Part shown: positions 1-5,688 of the stretch, piece after piece | How the letters are laid out: each line of letters starts with the position of its first letter | Position numbering within the stretch: the first letter of the stretch is position 1 | Assembly (NCBI GenBank): GCA_023387555.1 | Contig: JAEWHY010000065.1 | Location: forward strand, 1 to 5,692 | Direction of reading: 5' to 3' | DNA length: 5,692 bases | Source of the DNA: Pseudomonadota bacterium | Lineage (GTDB): Bacteria > Pseudomonadota > Alphaproteobacteria > Rhizobiales > Xanthobacteraceae | The notes under the pieces: model-generated | Seen by the model: the letters and a program-made list of their open reading frames with translations, nothing else | Told to the model about the DNA's origin: nothing | Database searches by the model: none | Position numbers and translations under genes: made by a program

Positions 1-103
1 GGCCGATGCCGATCCAGATGCCGACCAGCACAAGGAAGGCCATCTTGATCGAAGTAAGAACGATGGATCGAGCGCGGCCCTTTGGCCGGTAAGATGATTG
101 CAT
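1..103 (-). CDS. 5' part of a gene for a membrane-anchored protein, unidentified
   Basis: The reverse strand opens with ATG at 103-101 and stays open to the window edge, giving 34 codons. The N-terminus is short and basic (MQSSYRPKGRARS, with K8, R10 and R12), followed by a hydrophobic stretch from about residue 21 (MAFLVLVGIWIGIG). This is the pattern of an N-in signal anchor or first transmembrane helix. An in-frame GTG at 121-119 would add six residues (MTGRQA). Neither start has a good ribosome-binding site close by. I do not recognise the family from so short a piece. The gene reads in the same direction as comM and lies 209 bp downstream of it, so it could be read through from comM, but a strong hairpin lies in its leader. 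Confidence 0.5.
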   Translation of the reverse strand, partial: MQSSYRPKGRARSIVLTSIKMAFLVLVGIWIGIG

Positions 104-110
104 TGCCTGA

Positions 111-143
111 CGTCCCGTCACGGCCGCCCGTTCGTGACGGACG
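111..143 (-). promoter_or_regulatory. Strong hairpin in the leader of the left-edge gene
   Basis: CGTCCCGTCACG (111-122) pairs with CGTGACGGACG (133-143): eleven base pairs with one bulged C and a 10-nt loop (123-132). The core CCGTCACG/CGTGACGG (115-122 and 133-140) is perfect. Transcribed leftward, the hairpin ends about 7 nt before the ATG at 103 and overlaps the alternative GTG at 121. A perfect AGGAGG (reverse strand, 158-153) lies just upstream of it, with no start codon at normal spacing. The structure could act as a DNA operator, a translational control hairpin, or the end of comM transcription. There is no U-tract on the leftward side, so a classical terminator is less likely. Confidence 0.4.
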
Positions 144-312
144 GCTCTTTTCCCTCCTGCGAAGGTGACGGTACCGGGTTGCGATAGGATTGATGCGGGC
201 CGGCTTGCGGCGGCGAATGTGTGATGTAGTTTGCGCGGGCCTGCGGGAATGCAGACAATTTTAGCGAACCGGTTTGCCCGAGCGAAGTGGTTCAGACTAT
301 CGCCCGTTTGTC

Positions 313-1851
313 TTACGCCGCGCGCCGCATCTCGTCGCTGAGCGCGCGATAGGACAGCGCTTCGGCGAGATGGACGCGGCCGACATCATCGGCGCCATCG
401 AGATCGGCGAGGGTTCGCGCCACCCGCAGCACACGATGATAGCCGCGCGCCGATAGCCGCATCGCCTCCGACGCATCGCGGAGCAGGGCGAGTCCGGATT
501 TGTCCGGTTGCGCCACCTGTTCGAGCACCGTGCCGGAGGCCTGCGCGTTGCAGCGGATCTGCGGGAGGCCGAGCGCCGCATAGCGCTGGCGCTGGACCTC
601 GCGGGCGCGCGCGACACGGGCCGCGACTTCGACCGAGCCTTCGGCCGGGGCGGGCAGGATCAGGTCGGCGGCGGTGACGGCAGGCACTTCGATATGCAGG
701 TCGATGCGGTCGAGCAGCGGACCGGACAGCCGGCCCTGATAATCGGCGGCGCAGCGCACATTGAGGCCGCGCTTGCAGACATAGCCCGGATCGCTGGCAT
801 GGCCGCAGCGGCAGGGATTCATCGCCGCGACCAGCATGAAGCGCGCCGGATAGGTGATGCGGTGATTGGCCCGCGCGATCGAGACTTCGCCGGTCTCCAG
901 CGGCTGTCGCAGCGAATCCAGCGCCTGCCCGGAGAATTCGGCGAATTCGTCGAGGAACAACACGCCGTTATGGGCGAGCGATACTTCGCCCGGCCGCGCC
1001 CGCAGACCGCCGCCGACCAGCGCCGGCATCGAGGCGGAATGATGCGGCGAACGGAATGGACGGCGGCTGGTCAACGAGCCGCCCTCGATCTCGCCGGCGA
1101 CCGAGGCGATCATCGACACTTCCAGCAGTTCTTCGGGCGTGAGCGCCGGCAGGATCGACGGCAGCCGCGCCGCGAGCATCGACTTGCCGGCGCCGGGCGG
1201 GCCGACAAGCAGAAGATTATGTCCACCGGCCGCGGCGACCTCGAGCGCGCGCTTGCCGCTCTCCTGTCCCTTGATGTCAGCGAGGTCGAGTTGCACGCCG
1301 TCGGCGGCGCGAACCTTCGGCTGCGGGCGTGTCAGCACCTGTGTGCCGCGGAAATGATTGGCGAGCTGGATCAGGGATGCGGCGGCGACGATCTCCATCT
1401 CCGGGCTCGCCCAGGCCGCCTCGGCGCCGCAGGCCTTCGGGCAGATCAGGCCCTCGCCGCGGGCGTTGGCGCCGATCGCGGCCGGCAGCACGCCGGCGAC
1501 GGCGGCAATCGAGCCGTCGAGCCCGAGTTCGCCCAGCACGGTGAAGCCGGTCAGCGCATCGCGCGGGATCGCGCCGATCGCCGCCATCAGGCCGAGCGCG
1601 ATCGGCAGATCGTAATGGCTGCCCTCCTTGGGCAGATCGGCGGGAGCGAGATTGACGGTGATGCGGCGGGCCGGCAGCGCGAGGCCGGAGGCGATCAATG
1701 CGGAGCGCACGCGCTCGCGGGCTTCCGACACCGCCTTGTCGGCGAGGCCGACCACGCTGAACGCCGGCAATCCGGGCGCGACCTGCACCTGCACATCGAC
1801 CGCCCGGGCCTCAATGCCCTGGAACGCAACCGTGGTGACGTGCTGGACCAT
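313..1851 (-). CDS. comM: ComM/YifB family AAA+ ATPase (Mg-chelatase-like)
   Basis: This is a complete 512-residue protein, the usual length for the family. Residues about 20-140 form the N-terminal ChlI-type domain (VQVAPGLPAFSVVGLADKAV near 22-41; NLAPADLPKEG at 67-77). The AAA+ module follows, with Walker A GPPGAGKS (217-224) and Walker B VLFLDEF (297-303). A cysteine cluster C347, C349, C359 and C367 follows MNP and looks like the family's metal-binding loop. LSGPLLDRIDL (375-385) carries the conserved arginine, and the C-terminal Mg_chelatase_C region has the sensor-2-like ARGYHRVLRVART (468-480). All key residues are present. The ATG at 1851 is the first possible start, because an in-frame TAG lies about 21 bases upstream. 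Family knowledge: ComM is a hexameric branch-migration helicase that helps integrate incoming DNA during natural transformation in Vibrio and Acinetobacter. It is not a true magnesium chelatase, despite the usual annotation. Its role in alphaproteobacteria is inferred only. Confidence 0.95.
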   Translation of the reverse strand: MVQHVTTVAFQGIEARAVDVQVQVAPGLPAFSVVGLADKAVSEARERVRSALIASGLALPARRITVNLAPADLPKEGSHYDLPIALGLMAAIGAIPRDALTGFTVLGELGLDGSIAAVAGVLPAAIGANARGEGLICPKACGAEAAWASPEMEIVAAASLIQLANHFRGTQVLTRPQPKVRAADGVQLDLADIKGQESGKRALEVAAAGGHNLLLVGPPGAGKSMLAARLPSILPALTPEELLEVSMIASVAGEIEGGSLTSRRPFRSPHHSASMPALVGGGLRARPGEVSLAHNGVLFLDEFAEFSGQALDSLRQPLETGEVSIARANHRITYPARFMLVAAMNPCRCGHASDPGYVCKRGLNVRCAADYQGRLSGPLLDRIDLHIEVPAVTAADLILPAPAEGSVEVAARVARAREVQRQRYAALGLPQIRCNAQASGTVLEQVAQPDKSGLALLRDASEAMRLSARGYHRVLRVARTLADLDGADDVGRVHLAEALSYRALSDEMRRAA

Positions 1852-1906
1852 GCCGCTGATGCCCCGGCGCCGCTATTCGCGGCGTGTGCGCCGTCTCTGC
1901 CCGTGT

Positions 1907-1920
1907 GGGTTGTGCAACCC
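1907..1920. repeat. Inverted repeat in the comM upstream region
   Basis: GGGTTG (1907-1912) and CAACCC (1915-1920) are perfect 6-bp inverted arms around a 2-bp centre. The site lies 56 bp upstream of the comM start, in the region between comM and the divergent small gene. It overlaps the candidate comM -10 element, the geometry expected of a repressor operator. With arms this short it could arise by chance. Confidence 0.3.
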
Positions 1921-1945
1921 TAGCCGACTGTGGCGCGACTGACAA
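1917..1945 (-). promoter_or_regulatory. Candidate sigma-70-type promoter for comM
   Basis: On the reverse strand TTGTCA (1945-1940) is one base from the -35 consensus. It is followed by a 17-bp spacer and TAGGGT (1922-1917), a poor -10 that keeps the first TA and last T. Predicted transcription would begin near 1910, about 60 bases before the comM ATG. The -10 element overlaps the inverted repeat at 1907-1920. Spacing and position fit; the -10 match is weak. Confidence 0.3.
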
Positions 1946-1996
1946 GAACATTTGCAGAACAAAACGACTCAGCCTAGTTTTTCCATCGGCACGGAT

Positions 1997-2000
1997 GGAG
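1997..2000 (+). promoter_or_regulatory. Ribosome-binding site that decides the small gene's start
   Basis: GGAG sits 6 nt before the ATG at 2007. The upstream in-frame ATG at 1995 overlaps this GGAG and has no purine-rich site of its own at good spacing, so 2007 is the better start. Confidence 0.5.
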
Positions 2001-2006
2001 CTGGAC

Positions 2007-2231
2007 ATGGTCGACCTGAAGTCATTGCAGATGGAGCTGGCCTTCGCGCGGCGCGCACGGCGCGAGGCGGAGATCGCGGGGCTCGATATCGAGCGCCTTG
2101 TCTCGAGGATGCAGGCCGGCCGCACATTGCAGCAGATCGAACTGGAAGAAGCCGCGATGACGGACGGGCCGGAGCCGGTCTACGGCGCGGAGTTCGTGCC
2201 CGCTGCGATCGAATTCCGGCAGGCGGCCTGA
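2007..2231 (+). CDS. Small helical protein of unknown function
   Basis: The reading frame gives 74 residues from ATG 2007 to TGA 2229-2231. In-frame ATGs at 1995 (adds MELD) and 1884 (adds 41 residues) are possible, but the 1884 extension is cysteine-rich, lacks coding character and would cover the likely promoter region. The protein begins MVDLKSLQMELAFARRARRE and is predicted mainly alpha-helical up to about residue 50 (LDIERLVSRMQAGRTLQQIE). A short, less regular tail ends in FRQAA. There are no cysteines, no signal peptide and no transmembrane segment, so it should be cytoplasmic. The many charged residues with regularly spaced hydrophobics suggest a coiled coil or small helical bundle. 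I do not recognise a family. It is transcribed divergently from comM and its stop lies only 3 bp from the convergent amidase-like gene. Confidence 0.6.
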   Translation: MVDLKSLQMELAFARRARREAEIAGLDIERLVSRMQAGRTLQQIELEEAAMTDGPEPVYGAEFVPAAIEFRQAA

Positions 2232-2234
2232 GGC

Positions 2235-3251
2235 TCAGTCCGGCTTTGCGGCCTCGCCGTCAGCGGCATCGGCGCCTGATGCGCCGGACGCAGCGGTCCG
2301 GGTCAGCAATTCGCCGACCAGTGCGTCGAGGCTTTGCGCGAATTGCGCCAGCTCGAAATTCTGCGGGTCGTCGTGCTTGTTGCGGATGCCTTCGTCGAGC
2401 ACCGAATGGAAGGCGGGGATCATCCAGAAGCCGGCCCGCCGGCTCGCCACGGTGTAGACCAGCGCCAGCGAATCATACTGGGCCTGCGAGAAGCCCGGCG
2501 TCGGCGCGAGGAAATCGTTGCGGCGGCCATAGCCCTTGAGCGCACGGCGCGGCTGGATCAGTTCGACATGCAGGAACAGCCCTTTCAGCGTGTCGCCGAA
2601 ATTCTTCGCGGTCTCGAACTTGGTGGCGCGCCACGGCACCCTGAAGTCATGGGCGAGAAAGATCTTGCCGGTGCGATTGATGAAGACATGGGCGCGCTCG
2701 ATGTCGTTCGAGCATTCGTAGCGCTTCAGGTTGTTGATCTTGGGATCGTCGTCGATCGACGCCGGCCATGGCTGGGCGCGGTAGTTCGGCGTCGAGGTGT
2801 CATGAAAGACGATGTAGGTCGCGGCGCGCGACCACGGATCGTTGTCATTGGCATGCGACAGCGGCTCCGCCAGCGTATCGATCAGATCCTGCGTGGCGCC
2901 GCGATCGCGCAGCAGGGCGGCGAGGGTGTCGTGCGAGGGCAGATCAGTGCCGTTGCCGATGCGCTTGCTGAGCGGCTCGGGTAACGCCTCCAGCGCCGGG
3001 CCGAGGCGGCCGACCGGCTGGATTGGATTGAGCAGACAGCGCGCCTGTTCGGCGGGCGTCCCGGCGAAGGCCAGCGCCTCGTGATCGAACTTGCAGAAGC
3101 CGGCAAGCTGGTGATCCTTCAGCACCAGCGGCGGGCGCTTGGCAAAGCTGCATTTGCCGGCGGAGGAGAATTCGCTTGCGGATGTGGCGGATGCGAAGAC
3201 CAGCGGCATCGCGCAGGCCAGCAGGAATGATGGCAGTCTGTTCAATTTCAT
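2235..3251 (-). CDS. Exported Amidase_2 (AmpD/PGRP)-like protein, putative N-acetylmuramoyl-L-alanine amidase
   Basis: From ATG 3251 the protein has 338 residues. An upstream in-frame GTG at 3269 adds six residues (MTSDIA) but spoils a good signal peptide: basic KLNR, hydrophobic LPSFLLACAMPLVF, then ASATSA with cleavage likely after A22 or A25. LLAC at 10-13 resembles a lipobox, but the hydrophobic run before it is short. Residues about 26-140 are not a domain I recognise. The C-terminal half resembles Amidase_2 enzymes: IVFHDTS (147-153, H150 as first zinc ligand), HVFINRTGKIF (188-198, the usual core strand), HVELIQP (228-234), then AFHSVLDEG with H282 and KHDDPQNF (292-299), where K292 and D295 match the K and zinc-binding Asp before Pro in AmpD. 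The H-to-Asp spacing is longer than in AmpD. Four mature cysteines (C34, C53, C72, C180) could form disulfides, consistent with the periplasm. The tail is low-complexity Ala/Gly/Asp. Likely substrate: murein or muropeptide amide bonds. The family call is by motif only. Confidence 0.65.
   Translation of the reverse strand: MKLNRLPSFLLACAMPLVFASATSASEFSSAGKCSFAKRPPLVLKDHQLAGFCKFDHEALAFAGTPAEQARCLLNPIQPVGRLGPALEALPEPLSKRIGNGTDLPSHDTLAALLRDRGATQDLIDTLAEPLSHANDNDPWSRAATYIVFHDTSTPNYRAQPWPASIDDDPKINNLKRYECSNDIERAHVFINRTGKIFLAHDFRVPWRATKFETAKNFGDTLKGLFLHVELIQPRRALKGYGRRNDFLAPTPGFSQAQYDSLALVYTVASRRAGFWMIPAFHSVLDEGIRNKHDDPQNFELAQFAQSLDALVGELLTRTAASGASGADAADGEAAKPD
2270..2286 (+). terminator. Possible hairpin terminator for the small gene, inside the amidase-like gene's end
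   Basis: CGGCGC (2270-2275) and GCGCCG (2281-2286) form a perfect 6-bp GC stem with a 5-nt loop, 38 bp past the small gene's stop. No T-tract follows on either strand. It lies in codons for the low-complexity tail of the convergent gene, where sequence constraint on the protein is probably low. It may be a chance product of GC-rich Ala/Gly/Asp codons. Confidence 0.2.
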
Positions 3252-3314
3252 CGCGATGTCGCTCGTCACGCGCGCAAGGCTAGCGCAAGCGCGCGCAAAG
3301 ACAATCGGTCAAAG

Positions 3315-3353
3315 CGTATCAGGCCGACGTAGCAGGCCCGACGTATCAGCTCG
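3315..3353. repeat. Short imperfect tandem repeat between gshB and the amidase-like gene
   Basis: Three imperfect units follow one another: CGTATCAGGCCGA (3315-3327), CGTAGCAGGCCCGA (3328-3341) and CGTATCAGCTCG (3342-3353). Units 1 and 2 differ by one substitution and one inserted C. They lie in noncoding sequence upstream of the amidase-like gene's start. Origin by slippage is the simple explanation; use as repeated protein-binding sites is possible. On the reverse strand, just leftward of the repeat, TTGACC (3312-3307) resembles a -35 element, but I see no good -10 behind it. Confidence 0.5.
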
Positions 3354-3357
3354 CGTC

Positions 3358-3383
3358 GCGTGAGCGTGCGAAGCGGCTCACGC
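3358..3383 (-). terminator. GC-rich hairpin just after gshB, probable transcription end
   Basis: GCGTGAGC (3358-3365) and GCTCACGC (3376-3383) are perfect 8-bp inverted arms around a 10-nt loop that can itself pair partly (GC-GAA-GC). Reading leftward, the stem begins 4 nt after the gshB stop codon. No U-tract follows it on the gshB side. On the rightward strand it is followed by TTTCTC, but no rightward gene ends here. A U-less stem directly behind a stop codon can act as a terminator or protect the mRNA 3' end. Confidence 0.5.
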
Positions 3384-3387
3384 TTTC

Positions 3388-4332
3388 TCAAGCCTTGCGC
3401 TTCTTCTCGATCGCGTCCCAGACCATCGCCGCGATATCCGGGCCGCCGATGTTGCGAATGGCGCGGATGCCGGTCGGCGAGGTGACGTTGATCTCGGTGA
3501 GATAGCCGTCGATCACGTCGATGCCGACGAAGAGCAGGCCGCGTTCGCGCAGCGCGGGGCCGATGCGCTGGCAGATCTCGCGTTCGCGGTCGGTCAGTTC
3601 GGTGTCCTTCGGCGAGCCGCCGCGCACCATGTTGGAGCGCAGATCATCCGGGGCGGGAACGCGGTTCACCGCGCCGGCATATTCGCCATCGACCAAGATG
3701 ATCCGCTTGTCGCCATGCTTCACCGCCGGCAGGAAGGTCTGCACCATCCATTGCTCGCGGAAGGTATTGGCGAACAGGTCATAGAGCGAGCCGAAATTGA
3801 GATCGTCTTTCGTCAGCCGGAACACCGAGCCGCCGCCATGGCCATAGAGCGGCTTCATGACGATGTCGCCATGCTCGGCGCGGAACGCCTTGACCTCGGC
3901 GAGATCGCGCGTGATCAGCGTCGGTGGCATCAGGTCGGGGAATTCCATCACGAAGATCTTTTCCGGCGCGTTGCGCACATGCGCCGGGTCGTTCACCACC
4001 AGCGTCTTCGGATGCACCCGCTCCAGCATATGGGTCGTGGTGATATAGGCCATGTCGAACGGCGGATCCTGGCGCAGCAGGATCACGTCGAAGTCCGACA
4101 GTTCGGTGCGCACGCCCTCGCCGAGGGTGAAGTGATTGCCGATCTCGTCGCGGACATCGAGCGGCTGCACGGTCGCGAACACACGGTCGCCGCGCTGCGC
4201 CAGCCGGTCGGGGGTGTAATACGACAGCCGGTGGCCGCGCGCCTTGGCTTCCAGCAGCAGCGCGAAGGTCGAATCCCCGCGGATATTGATCCGCTCGATC
4301 GGGTCCATCTGGACGGCGACGTTCAGTGCCAT
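3388..4332 (-). CDS. gshB: Glutathione synthetase
   Basis: GshB joins gamma-glutamylcysteine and glycine with ATP to make glutathione, in the cytoplasm. The 314-residue length is close to the E. coli enzyme's 316. The start at ATG 4332 gives MALNVAVQMDPIERINIRGD, the typical family N-terminus; the frame extends 64 codons further upstream, but that part has no family character. The N-terminal GSH-S_N domain covers about 1-120 (LRQDPPFDMAYI at 86-97). The ATP-grasp domain follows: NAPEK with K125, MKPLYGHGGGSVF (159-171, K160 and the glycine-rich loop), DKRIILVDGEYAGAVNRVPA (208-227), and FVGIDVIDGYLTEINVTSP (268-286), with D272, E280 and N282 at the Mg2+/ATP positions. GIRAIRN (288-294) closes the active site. 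No key residue is missing. It diverges from the chemotaxis gene across a 99-bp gap. The ribosome-binding site is weak (purines AAGAG just before the ATG). Confidence 0.97.
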   Translation of the reverse strand: MALNVAVQMDPIERINIRGDSTFALLLEAKARGHRLSYYTPDRLAQRGDRVFATVQPLDVRDEIGNHFTLGEGVRTELSDFDVILLRQDPPFDMAYITTTHMLERVHPKTLVVNDPAHVRNAPEKIFVMEFPDLMPPTLITRDLAEVKAFRAEHGDIVMKPLYGHGGGSVFRLTKDDLNFGSLYDLFANTFREQWMVQTFLPAVKHGDKRIILVDGEYAGAVNRVPAPDDLRSNMVRGGSPKDTELTDREREICQRIGPALRERGLLFVGIDVIDGYLTEINVTSPTGIRAIRNIGGPDIAAMVWDAIEKKRKA

Positions 4333-4431
4333 GCTCTTGCTCGACCTTGCGGATTTCACTGCAAACGAGTGGTTAACAAATACCTGCCATGCTCGGCCCG
4401 GCAGTTCACCCGACCAAACCGGACTTCGGAC
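4333..4431. other. Divergent intergenic region between gshB and the MCP gene
   Basis: This 99-bp gap must hold the 5' signals of both divergent genes. It is relatively AT-rich around 4346-4383, including a GTTAAC palindrome. On the reverse strand TTGTTA followed 15 nt later by TGAAAT is a weak candidate promoter for gshB. No convincing rightward promoter was found. A 5-bp inverted repeat, CTGCC (4384-4388) and GGCAG (4400-4404), is the only other structure seen. Confidence 0.4.
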
Positions 4432-5688
4432 GTGGCATTCCCAAGATTGACGATAGCGGTCAAGCTTTATGCGAGTTTCGCCCTGCTCGGGACCGTCGCG
4501 GCGGCGATCGGGGTGGTGGCGCATAAACTCACCGGGGCGGCCGGGGCGCCCGGTGCTTACGACGAAACATCGATGCTGATCGCGCTGACGGCGCTGTTGC
4601 TGGCGCTAGTCGCCGCAGGCGCGCTGGTGGCCTGGCGTTCGCTGTTCCGGCCGCTGGCCGCGATCATGCGGGCGGGCGAGCAGATTGCAGCCGGTCACAC
4701 CGAGAAAATCGTGCCCGGCCGTGGCCGGCGCGACGAGATCGGTGCGCTTGCGGCCGCGCTCACCAGCTTCCAGGCCGCGATGCGGCAGAATGCGGAGCTC
4801 AAGGGCGCCGTCCACAATGACGCCGATGCGCGCCGGCAGCGCCAGGATCAACTCGCGGCCGAGATCGAGCGCTTTTCCAGCGGCGTCGATTCGACGCTGC
4901 GGGAATTCATGAAGATGTCGAGCCGCGCCCAGAAGGCGGCGACCGAGCTTGGCCAGGCTGTTGACATCACCGTGGACCGGACCGGCCGCGCGACGCAGGC
5001 CGCCGAGCAATCGAGCGCCAACGTGCGCGACATCGCCTCGGCCGCCGACGAGCTTGCGATGTCGGTGCTGGAAATCGAGCGCCAGGTGTCGCAGGCGCAC
5101 AGCATCGCCATGAAGGCGGTGAGCGAGGCCGTCGCCACCAACGACACAGTGCAGGAATTGAGCGAAGCCGCCGGCCGCATCGGCGATGTGATCCGGATGA
5201 TCAACGACATTGCCGAGCAGACCAATCTGCTGGCGCTCAACGCCACCATCGAGGCAGCGCGCGCAGGCGAAGCCGGGCGCGGCTTCGCGGTGGTCGCGGG
5301 CGAGGTGAAGGCCCTCGCCGGGCAGACCGCGCGTGCGACCGAGGAGATCGGCACGCAGATCGCCGGCATGCAGCAGGCCACCGACCGCTCGATCGCGGCG
5401 ATCGGCGCGATCAAGACCACGATCGGCGAGATCGGCGATATCTCGAGTGCAATCGCGGCAGCGGTGACCGAGCAGGGTGCGGCAACGCAGGAGATCGCGC
5501 GCAGCGTCGAGACCGCATCGCGGCGGTCGGGCGAAACCACCGAGCAGATCACCAAGGTGACGGAAGCCACCGAGATCAGCCGCGTGCATTCGGTGGCGGC
5601 GCACGATGTGTCCGACAGGCTCGAACAGCTGGCGCAGAGCATGCGCAGCCAGATCGATCAGTTCTTCGAGCGGCTGCGGGCGGCGTAG
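4432..5688 (+). CDS. Methyl-accepting chemotaxis protein without a periplasmic sensor domain
   Basis: From GTG 4432 the protein has 418 residues. TM1 is about 12-30, a loop of only about 17 residues follows (31-47), and TM2 is about 48-68. A HAMP domain spans about 69-121, with conserved P74 and DEIG (101-104). The long helical signalling domain runs from about 160 to 375. Its hairpin tip carries the near-invariant DIAEQTNLLALNATIEAARA (259-278) and GRGFAVVAGEVKALA (282-296), which contact CheW and CheA. There is no C-terminal CheR-tethering pentapeptide of the NWETF type. No in-frame ATG occurs before M48, which would remove TM1, so a non-ATG start is needed: GTG 4432 or TTG 4447, neither with a strong ribosome-binding site. 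Known MCPs usually carry 100-200 residues between TM1 and TM2; here the input may be the membrane itself, a partner protein or the HAMP domain. It reads away from gshB and no che gene is in view. Confidence 0.93.
   Translation: MAFPRLTIAVKLYASFALLGTVAAAIGVVAHKLTGAAGAPGAYDETSMLIALTALLLALVAAGALVAWRSLFRPLAAIMRAGEQIAAGHTEKIVPGRGRRDEIGALAAALTSFQAAMRQNAELKGAVHNDADARRQRQDQLAAEIERFSSGVDSTLREFMKMSSRAQKAATELGQAVDITVDRTGRATQAAEQSSANVRDIASAADELAMSVLEIERQVSQAHSIAMKAVSEAVATNDTVQELSEAAGRIGDVIRMINDIAEQTNLLALNATIEAARAGEAGRGFAVVAGEVKALAGQTARATEEIGTQIAGMQQATDRSIAAIGAIKTTIGEIGDISSAIAAAVTEQGAATQEIARSVETASRRSGETTEQITKVTEATEISRVHSVAAHDVSDRLEQLAQSMRSQIDQFFERLRAA

Noticed and set aside
265..276. AACCGGTT palindrome with CG pair ends downstream of comM, considered as a comM terminator
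   Set aside because: The stem has no loop to fold in RNA and no U-tract; no convincing comM terminator was found in 104-312.
313..1851. Magnesium chelatase subunit for chlorophyll synthesis, plausible in a Rhodopseudomonas-like organism
   Set aside because: The N-terminal ChlI-type domain followed by AAA+ and Mg_chelatase_C, together with the length of 512 residues, fits ComM/YifB rather than BchI/ChlI; no photosynthesis gene is nearby.
508..1923. Long rightward open frame opposite comM (471 codons)
   Set aside because: It is antisense to a fully conserved comM, is rich in Arg, His, Gln and Asp as expected of a mirror frame in GC-rich DNA, and shows no domain.
2081..2094. Perfect 14-bp palindrome GCTCGATATCGAGC inside the small gene
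   Set aside because: It encodes the LDIE segment of the predicted helix, and no promoter or partner site is nearby; most likely a codon coincidence, though it could be checked for conservation at silent positions.
2334..2984. Rightward open frame opposite the amidase-like gene (216 codons)
   Set aside because: It lies fully antisense to a gene with a signal peptide and ordered enzyme motifs, and reads as an Arg/Val/Glu-rich shadow.
3715..4431. Upstream extension of the MCP frame across the antisense of gshB
   Set aside because: The open frame runs back to 3715 only because the complement of gshB lacks stops. The sequence has no membrane or family character until the TM1 region, so the real start is near 4432.
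4606..5604. Leftward open frame opposite the MCP (332 codons)
   Set aside because: Composition is the mirror of a heptad-rich, GC-rich coding strand; no recognisable motif and no start signals.
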